Made by a program: the position numbers and the translations under genes
Notes under the pieces: model-generated
The model's database searches: none
What the model saw: the letters and a program-made list of their open reading frames with translations, nothing else
Told to the model about the DNA's origin: nothing
Assembly: GCF_002043005.1 (NCBI RefSeq)
Contig: NZ_CP020330.1
Span: 1,200,501-1,264,500 of the forward strand
Reading direction: 5' to 3'
From: Martelella mediterranea DSM 17316
Lineage (GTDB): Bacteria > Pseudomonadota > Alphaproteobacteria > Rhizobiales > Rhizobiaceae
Length of the DNA stretch: 64,000 bases
Part shown: positions 17,614-27,267 of the stretch, piece by piece
Position numbering within the stretch: position 1 is the first letter of the stretch
Layout of the letters: the number at the start of each line of letters is the position of its first letter

Positions 17614-19959
17614 TCACACCTTTTTCATCCGCTCCACCGCCATCAGCACGCGTTCCGGCGTTGCAGGCGCGTCGAGGCGCGGGCAGACGCGGTAATCGGC
17701 GACGCTCGCCACCGCCATCGAGATCGCCTCGAGCGCCGAGATCGCCAGCATGAAGGGCGGTTCGCCGACGGCCTTGGAACGGCCGATGGTCGGCTCGCGG
17801 TTTTCGGAAAAATCCGTCAGCCTGACATTGAAGATCTTCGGCCGGTCGGAGGCGAGCGGGATCTTGTAGGTGGAGGGCGCGTGGGTTCTCAGATGCCCCT
17901 TGTCGTTCCACCACAGCTCCTCGGTCGTCAGCCAGCCCATGCCCTGAATGAAGCCGCCCTCGATCTGGCCGATATCGATGGTGGGGTTCAGCGAGCGGCC
18001 GACATCGTGGAGGATATCCGTGCGCTCGAAGATATATTCGCCGGTCAGCGTGTCGATCGAGACCTCGGTGCAGGCCGCGCCATAGGCGAAATAGTAGAAT
18101 GGCCTGCCCTTGCCGGCCGCGCGGTCCCAGTGGATTTTCGGGGTCTTGTAGAAGCCCGCCGCCGAAAGCTGGACACGGCCGAAATAGGCGGCCTTCACCA
18201 ATTCGGGGAAGGGGATTTCCCGCCCGCCGATCCTGACCCGGTTGGGCAGGAATTCGATATCGTCAGGCGAGACCTGATAATGGCTGGCCGCGAAGGCAAT
18301 CAGACGGTCTTTGATCTCCTTGGCCGCATTATAGGCCGCCATGCCGTTGAGGTCGGAGCCGGAGGACGCGGCGGTGGCGGAGGTATTGGGCACCTTGCCG
18401 GTGGTGGTGGCGGTGATCTTGACCCGTTCCAGATCGATCTGGAACACGTCGGCCACCACCTGCGCAACCTTGATATAGAGCCCCTGGCCCATCTCCGTGC
18501 CGCCATGGTTCAACTGCACCGAACCATCCTGATAGACATGGACCAGCGCGCCGGCCTGATTGAAGGCGGTCATGGTGAAGGAGATGCCGAATTTCACCGG
18601 CGTCAGCGCGATGCCCTTTTTTATGATCGGGCTCGTCCTGTTGAAATCGATGATCGCCTGCCTGCGGGCGCGGTAATCGGCGCTCTCCTCCAACTCCTCG
18701 ACCACGCGCAGGATGATGTTGTCCTCCACCGTCTGGTGATAGGGCGTGACATCGCGGCCGGAGCCGTTCGGTCCGTAGAAATTGGCCTTGCGGATATCGA
18801 GCGGGTCCCGGCCCAGCGCATAGGCGATTTCCTCGATGAAGCGCTCGCCCGCCAGCATGCCCTGAGGCCCGCCGAAACCGCGATAGGCGGTGTTGGAGCA
18901 GGTGTGGGTCTTGAGCGGCCGCGTCACCAGATGGACGTTCGGATAGTAATAGGAACTATCGGCGTGAAACAGCGTCCGGTCGGTGACCGGGCCGGAGAGA
19001 TCGGCGGAAAAGCCGCAGCGGGCGGCGAAGGTGGCGTCCAGCGCCTCGATCACGCCGTCATCGTCATAGCCGATATCGTAGAAGGCGACGAAATCATGCC
19101 GCTTGCCGGTCATGATCATGTCCTCGTCGCGGTCGGGCCGGAACTTGACCGCCCGTTTCAGCTTCTTCGCCGCAAGCGCCGCCACCGCCGCAAAGCCGTT
19201 GCCCTGCGTCTCCTTGCCGCCGAAGCCGCCGCCCATGCGCCGCTGGTAGACGGTGGCCGCATTGGAGGGAATGTCGAGCACGTGGCCGACGATATGCTGG
19301 ATTTCGCTCGGATGCTGGGTGGACGACCAGACCGCCACCTCGTCATCTTCGCCGGGGATCGCGAGCGCGATCTGGCCTTCCAGATAGAAATGCTCCTGTC
19401 CGCCGATTTCCATTTCGGCGGTGATCCGGTTTTTCGCCGACGCGAGCGCCGCCTTCGCATCGCCGCGCTGCAGTTTCAGCGGCGTTATCACGTCCGGCGC
19501 GTTATGGGCTAGCGCATCGCGCACGCTGGTCCAGAACGGCAGGTCCTCATAGGTGATCTCGGCCAGTTTCGCCGCCGCACGGGCCTGCTGGCGGGTCTCG
19601 GCAATCACGGCGAAGATGAGCTGGCCGTGATATTCGACGACAGTATCGGCGAACAGCGGCTCGTCATGATGGCCGCCGGAGGATATATCGTTGATGCCCG
19701 GCACATCCTTGCCGGTGAGCACGCAGACCACGCCGGGGGCGGCCTCGACCTTGGAAAGGTCCATGGCGACGATCTTCGCATGCGGCCGGTCGGAAAGGCC
19801 GACGCCGGCATGCAGCAGGCCGGCAGGCTCGGGCATGTCGTCGATATATTCGGCGGTGCCCGCCACATGCTTGTGGGCGGAATCATGGACCCGCGACTTG
19901 TGGATGCCGCCGGAGATTTCGGCCTTGAGAGTTGCTGCGTCGTGGATTGCCTTGTCCAT
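17614..19959 (-). CDS. xdhB: Xanthine dehydrogenase, molybdopterin-binding subunit XdhB
   Basis: Catalytic large subunit that hydroxylates hypoxanthine and xanthine to urate at the molybdenum centre. 781 residues, standard for the bacterial split enzyme. Cofactor-binding motifs include GGQEHFYLEGQ near residue 182, RRMGGGFGGKE near residue 235, AYRGFGGPQG, and GGTEMGQGLY. The base-catalyst region AVGEPPF is near residue 737. Together with the FAD/iron-sulfur subunit encoded 3 bp upstream it forms an (alpha-beta)2 enzyme. Confidence 0.96.
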   Translation of the reverse strand: MDKAIHDAATLKAEISGGIHKSRVHDSAHKHVAGTAEYIDDMPEPAGLLHAGVGLSDRPHAKIVAMDLSKVEAAPGVVCVLTGKDVPGINDISSGGHHDEPLFADTVVEYHGQLIFAVIAETRQQARAAAKLAEITYEDLPFWTSVRDALAHNAPDVITPLKLQRGDAKAALASAKNRITAEMEIGGQEHFYLEGQIALAIPGEDDEVAVWSSTQHPSEIQHIVGHVLDIPSNAATVYQRRMGGGFGGKETQGNGFAAVAALAAKKLKRAVKFRPDRDEDMIMTGKRHDFVAFYDIGYDDDGVIEALDATFAARCGFSADLSGPVTDRTLFHADSSYYYPNVHLVTRPLKTHTCSNTAYRGFGGPQGMLAGERFIEEIAYALGRDPLDIRKANFYGPNGSGRDVTPYHQTVEDNIILRVVEELEESADYRARRQAIIDFNRTSPIIKKGIALTPVKFGISFTMTAFNQAGALVHVYQDGSVQLNHGGTEMGQGLYIKVAQVVADVFQIDLERVKITATTTGKVPNTSATAASSGSDLNGMAAYNAAKEIKDRLIAFAASHYQVSPDDIEFLPNRVRIGGREIPFPELVKAAYFGRVQLSAAGFYKTPKIHWDRAAGKGRPFYYFAYGAACTEVSIDTLTGEYIFERTDILHDVGRSLNPTIDIGQIEGGFIQGMGWLTTEELWWNDKGHLRTHAPSTYKIPLASDRPKIFNVRLTDFSENREPTIGRSKAVGEPPFMLAISALEAISMAVASVADYRVCPRLDAPATPERVLMAVERMKKV

Positions 19960-19962
19960 CGC

Positions 19963-21429
19963 TTACGCCTCCTCTTCCGCGAAACGACGCAGTTCCTGCG
20001 CGTCGCCGCCGGTTTCCAGAAGGAACCGTGTCAAAAGGTTCTTCGCCGTCAGCATGCGGTAGGCGGCGGTGGCGCGCATGTCGGTCAGCGGCTGGTAGTC
20101 GTCCTCGAAGGCCGCGCGGGCCGCTTCCACCGTTTCGCTGTTCCACGGCTTGCCGGAAAGCGCCGCCTCCACATGGGAGGCGCGCTTGGGTATCCCCGCC
20201 ATGCCGCCATAGGCGATGCGGATGGTCGCGACCGTGCCGTCTTCCGCAAGCTTCAGATAGAACGCGCCGCAGACGGCGGAGATATCCTCCTCGCGGCGCT
20301 TGGCGACCTTGTAGACGGCGAAATGGCTGTCCATCGCGGGTTTCGGCACGGTGAGCGACAGCACGAATTCGCCGGGCTTGCGGTCCTGCTTGCCATAGTC
20401 GCGGAAATAATCCTGCAGCGCGATCGTGCGGGTGCCGTCCGTCGATTGCAGCGTCAGTGTGGCGCCGAGCGCGATCAGGGCGGGCGGGGTGTCGCCGATC
20501 GGCGAGCCATTGGCGACATTACCGCCGATCGTGCCCATATTGCGCACCTGCTCGCCGCCGATCCGGAAGATCAGCCGGGAAAAGGCGGGGATTTTTTCCG
20601 CCAGCGCCGGCAGCGCCTCGGAATAGGTCACGCCCGCGCCGATGATGAAGCCGGCATCGGTCTCGGTGATGGTCTGCAACTCTTCGAGCTGGTTGATGAA
20701 CACCATCGGGTTCAGCCTGCGCATCTGCTTGGTGACCCAGAGCCCGACATCGGTGGAGCCTGCCACGATGGTGGCGTCGCGATATTCCTTCAGCGTATCG
20801 GCAAGCGCCGCGATCGAGCCCGGAATGATGGCGCGGTTGCTGTCGTCGCCGACCGTGATCGTGGCGTCGGTCTTCATGCCGGCTAGCTTCGCCATCACCT
20901 CACCGCGCTCGCGGGCAATCGCGTCGAAGGCCGCATCGGGGCGGGTGGCCGATGCCTTCTCGGCGGCCTTCACGATCGGCTCGTAGCCGGTGCAGCGACA
21001 GAGATTGCCCTGCAGCGCCTTTTCGATGGCAAAGCGTGAGGGCTTCTCGTTTTCCATCCACAGCGCGTAAAGCGACATCACGATGCCGGGCGTGCAGAAG
21101 CCGCATTGCGAACCGTTGAGGTCGACCATCGCCTGCTGCACCGGGTGCAGCGTGCCGTCCTTCGCCGCCAGATGTTCGATCGTCACCACATGGGTGGCGT
21201 TGAGCGAGGCGGTGAAGCGGATGCAGGCATTGACGGTTTCATAGACCAGCCTGCCGCGCGCAAGCCGGCCGACAAGCACGGTGCAGGCCCCGCAATCGCC
21301 CTCCGCGCAGCCTTCCTTGGAGCCGGTCAGCCGCTTTTTGATGCGCAGATAGTCAAGCAGCGTCTCCGAGGGCGACAGCGCGTCAAGCGCAATTTCCTCA
21401 TCGTTCAGTATGAACCGTATCGTCATCAA
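19963..21429 (-). CDS. xdhA: Xanthine dehydrogenase, FeS/FAD subunit XdhA
   Basis: Small subunit that carries electrons from the molybdenum centre through two [2Fe-2S] clusters to FAD and NAD. 488 residues. The ferredoxin-type cluster has GCAEGDCGACTV near residue 40, the second cluster has CGFCTPG and NLCRCTGY at about 112-148, the FAD site has VAGSTDVGLW near residue 222 and TIGGNVANGSPIGD near residue 304. The C-terminal CO-dehydrogenase flavoprotein domain is complete. It is 27 bp downstream of bdhA on the same strand and may be expressed with it. Confidence 0.95.
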   Translation of the reverse strand: MMTIRFILNDEEIALDALSPSETLLDYLRIKKRLTGSKEGCAEGDCGACTVLVGRLARGRLVYETVNACIRFTASLNATHVVTIEHLAAKDGTLHPVQQAMVDLNGSQCGFCTPGIVMSLYALWMENEKPSRFAIEKALQGNLCRCTGYEPIVKAAEKASATRPDAAFDAIARERGEVMAKLAGMKTDATITVGDDSNRAIIPGSIAALADTLKEYRDATIVAGSTDVGLWVTKQMRRLNPMVFINQLEELQTITETDAGFIIGAGVTYSEALPALAEKIPAFSRLIFRIGGEQVRNMGTIGGNVANGSPIGDTPPALIALGATLTLQSTDGTRTIALQDYFRDYGKQDRKPGEFVLSLTVPKPAMDSHFAVYKVAKRREEDISAVCGAFYLKLAEDGTVATIRIAYGGMAGIPKRASHVEAALSGKPWNSETVEAARAAFEDDYQPLTDMRATAAYRMLTAKNLLTRFLLETGGDAQELRRFAEEEA

Positions 21430-21456
21430 TTGTCCTTCAATCCGCTCGTTCGAGCG

Positions 21457-22233
21457 TCACTTGGCCGTCCAGCCGCCATCGATCGAAATATGGGTGCCGG
21501 TCACCTGGGCCGCCGCATCGCTTGCCAGATAAAGTGCGGTCGCGGCGATCTGCTCGACGGTCACGAATTCCTTCGTCGGCTGGGCGGCAAGCAGCACTTC
21601 CGATTTCACCTCATCCTCGGTCATGCCACGCGCCTTGGCGGTGTCAGGTATCTGTGCTTCCACCAGCGGCGTCAGCACATAGCCGGGACAGATCGCGTTG
21701 ACCGTGATCCTGTGTTCGGCAAGCTCCAGCGCCACGGTCTTGGTCAGGCCCATCATGCCGTGCTTGGCCGAAACATAGGCCGCCTTGAAGGGCGAGGCGA
21801 CCAGGCCGTGGGCGGAAACCAGATTGATGATGCGGCCCGAGCCCGCCTTCTTCATCAGCGGCACGGTGTGGCGGATGGTGTGGAACGAACTCGTCAGGTT
21901 GATGGCGATGATCCGGTCCCATTTTTCCGGCGGAAAATCCTCGATCGGGCTGACATGCTGAATGCCGGCATTGTTGACCAGCACATCGATGCCGCCGAAC
22001 GTATCCGCCGCCGACGCGATCATCGCCTCGATCTCGTCCGGCTTCGTCATGTCGGCGGGGTGGTAGATCACCGAACCGCTGCCCAGCGCGCCGATGCGCT
22101 CGACCGCGGCGTCGATCTCTTCCTGCTTTCCGAACCCGTTCAGAACGATATTGTCGCCGGCTGCCGCAAAACCCTCGGCGATGCCGAGACCTATGCCGCT
22201 TGTGGAGCCTGTTATGACGACCGTGCGTGCCAT
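21457..22233 (-). CDS. bdhA: 3-Hydroxybutyrate dehydrogenase (SDR family)
   Basis: Converts 3-hydroxybutyrate to acetoacetate with NAD, used in polyhydroxybutyrate turnover. 258 residues. SDR motifs are TGSTSGIGLGIA near residue 8, NNAGIQHV near residue 88, catalytic Ser in LVSAHG and YVSAKHG with Tyr and Lys near residue 153. The C-terminal HISIDGGWTAK is typical for this enzyme. I chose the ATG at 22233 to give the usual MARTVVITGS start; ATGs at 22245 and 22266 are in frame. It heads the leftward xdh-puuD-guaD-lldD gene string. Confidence 0.87.
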   Translation of the reverse strand: MARTVVITGSTSGIGLGIAEGFAAAGDNIVLNGFGKQEEIDAAVERIGALGSGSVIYHPADMTKPDEIEAMIASAADTFGGIDVLVNNAGIQHVSPIEDFPPEKWDRIIAINLTSSFHTIRHTVPLMKKAGSGRIINLVSAHGLVASPFKAAYVSAKHGMMGLTKTVALELAEHRITVNAICPGYVLTPLVEAQIPDTAKARGMTEDEVKSEVLLAAQPTKEFVTVEQIAATALYLASDAAAQVTGTHISIDGGWTAK

Positions 22234-22485
22234 GTGTCGAACCATTCCCGTTTTTGTTGTTTGCACGAAAGGTTATGCGCAAATATGGGGCCATGCAATC
22301 GTCGCGAGGCCCCAGAATGGCATGGGTGGGGCAGAAATTTTGACCGGTTGGTCGTTTTTTGCCGCGCCCGGCCAGCGGCGGATGGTGAACACTGCGTTTC
22401 GCCGTTGAAGCCTGCTCCCGGCGTGACAATGCCGCCTGCCTGCCCCATATCGGGGTCAAACAAATTCAACCGTAAGGACAGTCTC

Positions 22486-23532
22486 ATGGAACTGGGCGTT
22501 TTCACCTTTGCCGATGTCGATCCGGCCGATGGCATCGATCGCGGCCGCGAGGCCGAAAAGCGGATGAAGAACCTGATGGAGGAGATCACCCTCGCCGACA
22601 GCGTCGGGCTCGATGTCTTCGGCGTTGGCGAGCATCACCGGGTCGATTATCTCGTGTCCTCGCCGGCCACGGTTCTGGCGGGTGCGGCGACGATCACCGA
22701 GAATATCCGCCTTACCAGCGCGGTCTCGATCCTGTCGTCGGATGATCCGGTGCGGGTGTTCCAGCAGTTCTCCTCCGTCGACCTTTTGTCGGGCGGTCGC
22801 GCCGAGATCATGGCCGGGCGGGGTTCCTTCATCGAGAGCTTTCCGCTGTTCGGCTATCCGCTGGAAGCCTATGACCAATTGTTCGAGGAAAAGCTCGATC
22901 TGCTGCTGAAGCTCCGCGACAACGAGACCGTGACGTGGTCGGGCAAGACCCGCGCGCCGATCAACAACCTGCCGGTCTATCCCCGCCCGGTTCAGGACCC
23001 GCTGCCGGTCTGGATCGCGGCCGGCGGCACGCCGCAGTCGATGGCGCGCGCGGGCTTTCTCGGCCTGCCGCTGATCATCGCCATTCTCGGCGGCCAGCCG
23101 CGCCGGTTCGCGCCGCTGTTCGATCTTCACAAGAAGGCCGGCGAGCAGGCGGGGCATGATCCGGCGAAGCTGAAGCGCGCGATCTCCGTCCACGGATTTC
23201 TATCTGATACCACCGAAAAGGCCGCCGACATCTTCTACGAGCCGCAAAAGGCGGTGATGGACCGGATTGGGCGCGAGCGCGGCTGGGGCCCGCAAAGCCG
23301 GGCGCAGTATGATGCCACGCGGGGGCCGGAAGGCGCGCTTTTCATCGGCGGGCCGGAGGAACTGGCGCGGAAGATCGTCGCCCATCAGCGGATCATGGGT
23401 CTCGACCGGTTCATGATCCAGTTCGCCGTCGGTCTTGTGCCGCATGACGAAGTGTTGCATGCCATCGAATTATTCGGCACGAAGGTTGCGCCGATGGTGA
23501 AGGAAATGTTGGCTCAGGGAGAGCCGGTCTGA
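22486..23532 (+). CDS. LLM-class flavin-dependent oxidoreductase
   Basis: A luciferase-like monooxygenase (FMN-dependent TIM barrel) of 348 residues. It begins MELGVFTFADV after AAGGA. Family segments are FGVGEHHRVDYLVSSP near residue 45, TSAVSILSSDDPVRVFQQ, GRAEIMAGRGSFIESF near residue 104 and VWIAAGGTPQSMARAG near residue 178. The substrate is not predictable. The upstream part of the same open frame is antisense to xdhA and bdhA and is not real. The 252-bp gap shared with bdhA should hold divergent promoters. It is followed 13 bp later by map. Confidence 0.85.
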   Translation: MELGVFTFADVDPADGIDRGREAEKRMKNLMEEITLADSVGLDVFGVGEHHRVDYLVSSPATVLAGAATITENIRLTSAVSILSSDDPVRVFQQFSSVDLLSGGRAEIMAGRGSFIESFPLFGYPLEAYDQLFEEKLDLLLKLRDNETVTWSGKTRAPINNLPVYPRPVQDPLPVWIAAGGTPQSMARAGFLGLPLIIAILGGQPRRFAPLFDLHKKAGEQAGHDPAKLKRAISVHGFLSDTTEKAADIFYEPQKAVMDRIGRERGWGPQSRAQYDATRGPEGALFIGGPEELARKIVAHQRIMGLDRFMIQFAVGLVPHDEVLHAIELFGTKVAPMVKEMLAQGEPV

Positions 23533-23545
23533 AAGAAAGCATCCC

Positions 23546-24307
23546 ATGATTGTCGAGACTGAGGAAGAACTGGCCGCGCTGAAGGATATCGGCCGGATCT
23601 GCGCCACCGCGATCGAAAAGATGGCCGCAGCGCTGGAACCGGGCATCACGACGCTCGAACTCGACAATATCGGTCGCGCTTTCCTGGAGCAGAACGGTGC
23701 GCAATCGGCGCCGGAAGTGACCTATCGGTTTCCCGGCGCCACCTGCATCTCGGTCAATGAGGAAGTGGCCCACGGCATTCCCGGCGACCGGGTGATCGCC
23801 GCAAGCGACCTCGTCAATATCGATGTCTCCGCCGAAAAGAACGGCTTTTTCTCCGATACCGGCGCCTCCTTCGCCGTGCCGCCGGTCACATCCAAGGTCA
23901 AGAGGCTCTGCCGCGACGGCAAGCGGGCGATGTGGACCGGGATCAACCAGGTCAAGCCCGGTGGCGGCTTTTCCGCGATCGGCAACGCCATCGGCGATTT
24001 CGCGCGCAAGAACCGCTATTCGCTGATCCAGAACCTCGCCAGCCACGGCATCGGCCGGTCGCTGCACGAGGAGCCCGCCGAGCTTTCCACCTGGCCGGAC
24101 AAGAGCGAGCGGCGGATCATCGCGGAAGGCCAGGTCTTCACCGTGGAGCCCTTCCTTTCGCTCGGCGGCGAATGGGCCGAAGAGGAAGACCGCGAATGGG
24201 TGCTCTATTCGGTGCCACAGGCGCTGACGGTTCAGTTCGAACACACCATCGTCGCGACCCGCAACGGGCCGCTGGTGCTGACGATGGGCGATGGAGCCGG
24301 AGGGTGA
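23546..24307 (+). CDS. map: Type I methionine aminopeptidase
   Basis: Removes the initiator methionine from nascent proteins; cytoplasmic, two-metal enzyme. 253 residues. Metal ligands are visible in NIDVS and SDTGAS (two Asp), SHGIGRSLHEEP (His), TVEPF (Glu) and VQFEHT (Glu). This sequence has no N-terminal zinc-finger extension. Rhizobia often carry more than one map gene. This copy, next to an LLM oxidoreductase rather than in the ribosomal or adk region, may be a secondary one. Confidence 0.92.
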   Translation: MIVETEEELAALKDIGRICATAIEKMAAALEPGITTLELDNIGRAFLEQNGAQSAPEVTYRFPGATCISVNEEVAHGIPGDRVIAASDLVNIDVSAEKNGFFSDTGASFAVPPVTSKVKRLCRDGKRAMWTGINQVKPGGGFSAIGNAIGDFARKNRYSLIQNLASHGIGRSLHEEPAELSTWPDKSERRIIAEGQVFTVEPFLSLGGEWAEEEDREWVLYSVPQALTVQFEHTIVATRNGPLVLTMGDGAGG

Positions 24308-24422
24308 CCCTTCGGCCGCTGCCCACGAGAATGTGACGCAACTTAATTATGTTTAATTTCTCTTTGTTAAGCGAAATGCCGTAAGAGTTGCGAAAGCGCA
24401 AACATCTCCGGAAGGCCCGCTC

Positions 24423-25697
24423 TTGTTTCAGTCATTCTTTCCGAAGCCGAAATGGTTTTTCCTTTCCGCTCTGATATGGACGCTGGTCGCGATCGCCGGT
24501 TGGTACGGCGTGGTGCGCGAACTCGGCGTCAGCATGGGTTTCGCGCCTTTTCCGGAAGGTGACCAGCCGGTCGGGCTTGCCCATTTCATCACGCCGGACT
24601 TCCTCTGGTTCTATCTCTATTACGCCGTGTTCTCGGCGATTTTCGGCGTGTTCTGGTGGGTTGTCGGCGATAATCGCAAGTGGCAGCTCTGGTCGGTCTG
24701 GGGCTCGCAACTGATCATCTTCATCACCTATTTCTCGGTGCAGATATCGGTCGCGATCAACAACTGGCGCCGGCCCTTCGGCGATACGCTGCAGGCAGCA
24801 CTCCAGGGGGAAGGCGGCATCACCGCCGGCGATTTCTACACGCTGATGCTGATCTTCCTGCAGATTGCCTTCCTGTCCGTCACGCTGTTCATCGTCACGC
24901 GCTTCTTCATCAGCCACTATATCTTCCGCTGGCGCAAGGCGATGAATGATTACTACACCGGCATGTGGGAGCGCGTCCGCCATATCGAGGGCGCTTCCCA
25001 GCGCGTGCAGGAAGACACGATGCGCTTCGCCTCGATCATGGAAGGCCTCGGCGTTTCGATGATCGATTCGGTGATGACGCTGATCGCCTTCCTGCCGGTG
25101 CTGTTCTCGCTGTCGCAATATGTCACCGAACTGCCGATCATCGGCGCGATCCCGGCGCCGCTCTTCACCGCCGCGATCTTCTGGTCGCTGTTCGGCACGA
25201 TCCTGATGGTGGTGGTCGGCGTCAAACTGCCGGGGCTTGAATTCCGCAACCAGCGCGTGGAAGCGGCCTATCGTAAGGAGCTCGTCTATGGCGAGGACCA
25301 CGCCGACCGCGCCCAGCCGGAGACCCTGGTCGAACTGTTCGACAATGTGCGCCGCAACTATTTCCGGCTCTATCTGCACTACACCTATTTCAATCTCGCC
25401 CGCTCTCTCTACCTGCAGGCCGACAATATCTTCGCCTATTTCATCCTTGTCCCGGCGATCGTCGCGGGTGCTGTGACCTATGGTCTCGTCCAGCAGATCG
25501 TCTCCGCCTTCGGGCAGGTCGCAAGCTCGTTCCAGTATCTCGTGATGTCATGGTCGACGATCATCGAACTGATCTCGATCTACAAGCGTCTTGCCGCCTT
25601 CGAGGCCGCGATCTTTGGCCAGCCGTTGCCCGAGATCGACCGCGAGGACTATCAGGAACCCGGCGGCGATGTGGTCGAGCCGCATCCCGAAGGCTGA
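24423..25697 (+). CDS. bacA: BacA/SbmA-type peptide transporter
   Basis: Inner-membrane proton-driven importer of peptides and peptide antibiotics. In rhizobia BacA is needed for bacteroid survival in legumes making NCR peptides and affects very-long-chain lipid A. 424 residues with about seven hydrophobic segments. Family sequences include the start [30 protein letters not shown] near residue 175, and [16 protein letters not shown] near residue 194. The start codon is TTG at 24423, with GGAAGG upstream. The 115-bp AT-rich gap upstream should contain its promoter. The C-terminus ends in an acidic, proline-containing tail. Confidence 0.92.
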   Translation: MFQSFFPKPKWFFLSALIWTLVAIAGWYGVVRELGVSMGFAPFPEGDQPVGLAHFITPDFLWFYLYYAVFSAIFGVFWWVVGDNRKWQLWSVWGSQLIIFITYFSVQISVAINNWRRPFGDTLQAALQGEGGITAGDFYTLMLIFLQIAFLSVTLFIVTRFFISHYIFRWRKAMNDYYTGMWERVRHIEGASQRVQEDTMRFASIMEGLGVSMIDSVMTLIAFLPVLFSLSQYVTELPIIGAIPAPLFTAAIFWSLFGTILMVVVGVKLPGLEFRNQRVEAAYRKELVYGEDHADRAQPETLVELFDNVRRNYFRLYLHYTYFNLARSLYLQADNIFAYFILVPAIVAGAVTYGLVQQIVSAFGQVASSFQYLVMSWSTIIELISIYKRLAAFEAAIFGQPLPEIDREDYQEPGGDVVEPHPEG

Positions 25698-25832
25698 TCC
25701 CGAGAATGGACGGGATTGTCACCCAATCCCGTCCGCCGCTTTCTCCCGCCGCGAAAACGGCTGGAACACTTCTAAACTTTGCGTTTCCGGCTTATGGTGG
25801 CCTCCATTGGATTGTTCGCCGGGGTTTCCTTC

Positions 25833-26420
25833 ATGGTCATGCTTATCATCGCGGTTCTGCTGTTCACCGGAACCCATCTCGTTCACGCCTTCGCGCCCGG
25901 CTTTCGCCAGTCGATGATCGACCGCATCGGCGAAAAACCATGGCGGGGCCTGTTCTCGCTGGTGGCGCTTGCCGAATTCGTCTTTCTGGTGTTCGCCTTC
26001 GGTCAGGCCCGCCAAAGCGGCATCGTCCTCTACACGCCGCCATTCTGGATGGCCCATATCACGATCCTTCTGATGCTGATCGCGATGATCTGTCTTGCGG
26101 CAAGCTTCTTCCCGCCGGGAAAGATCGCGCGGATCGCCAAGCACCCGATGGTGCTGTCGGTCAAGATCTGGGCGCTCGCCCATCTTCTGGCCAATGGCGA
26201 GGCCGCTTCGGTCATCCTGTTTGCCGGCATCCTGATCTGGGCGGTGATCCTGCGCATCTCGCTGGCGCGACGGGAGCGGGCGGGGCTTTTGACGCGCAAG
26301 CCGTTCGTCTCGGCGCGCTATGACGCCTATGCCTTTATCCTCGGCATCGTGCTGTGGGGGCTGTTCATCTGGAAGCTGCATGTCTGGCTAATCGGCGTGC
26401 CGATCCAGTTCGCCGCATAA
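25833..26420 (+). CDS. NnrU family membrane protein
   Basis: A 195-residue integral membrane protein with five to six hydrophobic helices. Family segments are FTGTHLVHAFAPGFR near residue 10, GEKPWRGLFSLVAL, and AKHPMVLSVKIWALAHLLANG (His and Lys pair) near residue 108. NnrU was first linked to nitric oxide reductase expression in denitrifiers; related proteins are annotated as heme or carotenoid-linked. No nor or nir genes are here, so the function is unassigned. I chose the ATG at 25833 because the family starts just before the first helix; a TTG at 25779 and an ATG at 25794 would extend it. Confidence 0.78.
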   Translation: MVMLIIAVLLFTGTHLVHAFAPGFRQSMIDRIGEKPWRGLFSLVALAEFVFLVFAFGQARQSGIVLYTPPFWMAHITILLMLIAMICLAASFFPPGKIARIAKHPMVLSVKIWALAHLLANGEAASVILFAGILIWAVILRISLARRERAGLLTRKPFVSARYDAYAFILGIVLWGLFIWKLHVWLIGVPIQFAA

Positions 26421-26422
26421 TC

Positions 26423-26443
26423 GGCGCGGTGACGCGCCTTTTG
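26423..26443 (+). terminator. Rho-independent terminator after the NnrU gene
   Basis: GGCGCG (26423-26428), loop GTGA and CGCGCC (26433-26438) are followed by TTTT, 3 bp after the NnrU stop. The stem is perfect, but the T-run is short. Confidence 0.6.
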
Positions 26444-26512
26444 CCCTTACAACAGAGCGAAAAAACGGTTAGAAGGCCCGGCACGTAACAAAATGCATGC
26501 CGGAGTGACGGA

Positions 26513-27199
26513 ATGGCAAATCAGGACGACAGCTTTATCCGCGAGGTCAATGAGGAATTGCGATCCGACAGGATGCGCGACGCCTGGCGGCGTTACGGCA
26601 AGATCCTGATTGCGGCTGCCGTCATTCTCGTTGTCGGCACCGCCGGCTGGCGCGGTTATGAATACTGGCAGTCCCGCGAGGCGGCGAAGTCCGGCGACGT
26701 GTTCCTCACCGCGCTGAACCAGATCGAGGCCGGCAATCTCGATGCCGCCGAACAGACGCTGGCGCAACTGGAACAGGAAGGCCACGGCTCCTATCCGGTG
26801 CTGGCGCAGTTGCGCGCCGCCACCCTGCTTTCCGAAGCCGGCGACACGGCCGCCGCGATCTCGGCCTTCTCGTCGATCGGCAAGGACCGCGACGTGCCGG
26901 AAGCGATCCGCGATGCGGCCAAGCTGCGCGCCGGCTGGCTGCTGGTCGATACCGGCACCTATGAGCAGGTTTCCGCAGAGGTCGAGGAACTGTCGAATGA
27001 CGGCAATCCGTTCCGCTTCTCCGCACGCGAAATACTCGGTCTGTCGGCCTATCGGCTGAAGGATTACACCCGCGCCCAACAATGGTTCGAGGCGATTGCC
27101 AACGACCCGGAAGCCCCGCGCAACGTGCTCAACCGCGCCCAGATCATGCTCGAGGTGATGACCGCCGACGGCAATGTCGCCGAAAGCGCGGCCGGCTGA
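26513..27199 (+). CDS. Membrane-anchored tetratricopeptide protein (YfgM-like, DUF2133)
   Basis: 228 residues: a short basic cytoplasmic N-terminus (FIREVNEELRSDRMRDAWRRYG), one membrane helix at about residues 31-46, then a periplasmic region with TPR-like helical repeats. E. coli YfgM with this layout associates with the SecYEG-PpiD chaperone network. The neighbour der, 68 bp downstream, is the same neighbour found in many bacteria, which supports the assignment. The start ATG follows CGGAG. The two genes are probably co-transcribed. Confidence 0.82.
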   Translation: MANQDDSFIREVNEELRSDRMRDAWRRYGKILIAAAVILVVGTAGWRGYEYWQSREAAKSGDVFLTALNQIEAGNLDAAEQTLAQLEQEGHGSYPVLAQLRAATLLSEAGDTAAAISAFSSIGKDRDVPEAIRDAAKLRAGWLLVDTGTYEQVSAEVEELSNDGNPFRFSAREILGLSAYRLKDYTRAQQWFEAIANDPEAPRNVLNRAQIMLEVMTADGNVAESAAG

Positions 27200-27267
27200 C
27201 AGGCATTTCGCGGCGAGGCGAAGCACCGCGGGAAAGCGGCGGGAAATGACCGCCAGGAGAAACATTC

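Noticed and set aside
17569..19512. A 647-codon open frame on the + strand
   Set aside because: It lies entirely antisense to xdhC/xdhB, which have complete family motifs. Its product is rich in Arg, Gly, Asp and His with no recognisable domain, as expected for a shadow frame in GC-rich DNA.
21106..22485. The long upstream part of the open frame leading into the LLM oxidoreductase
   Set aside because: It is antisense to xdhA and bdhA. The conserved protein begins at the ATG at 22486 with a ribosome site.
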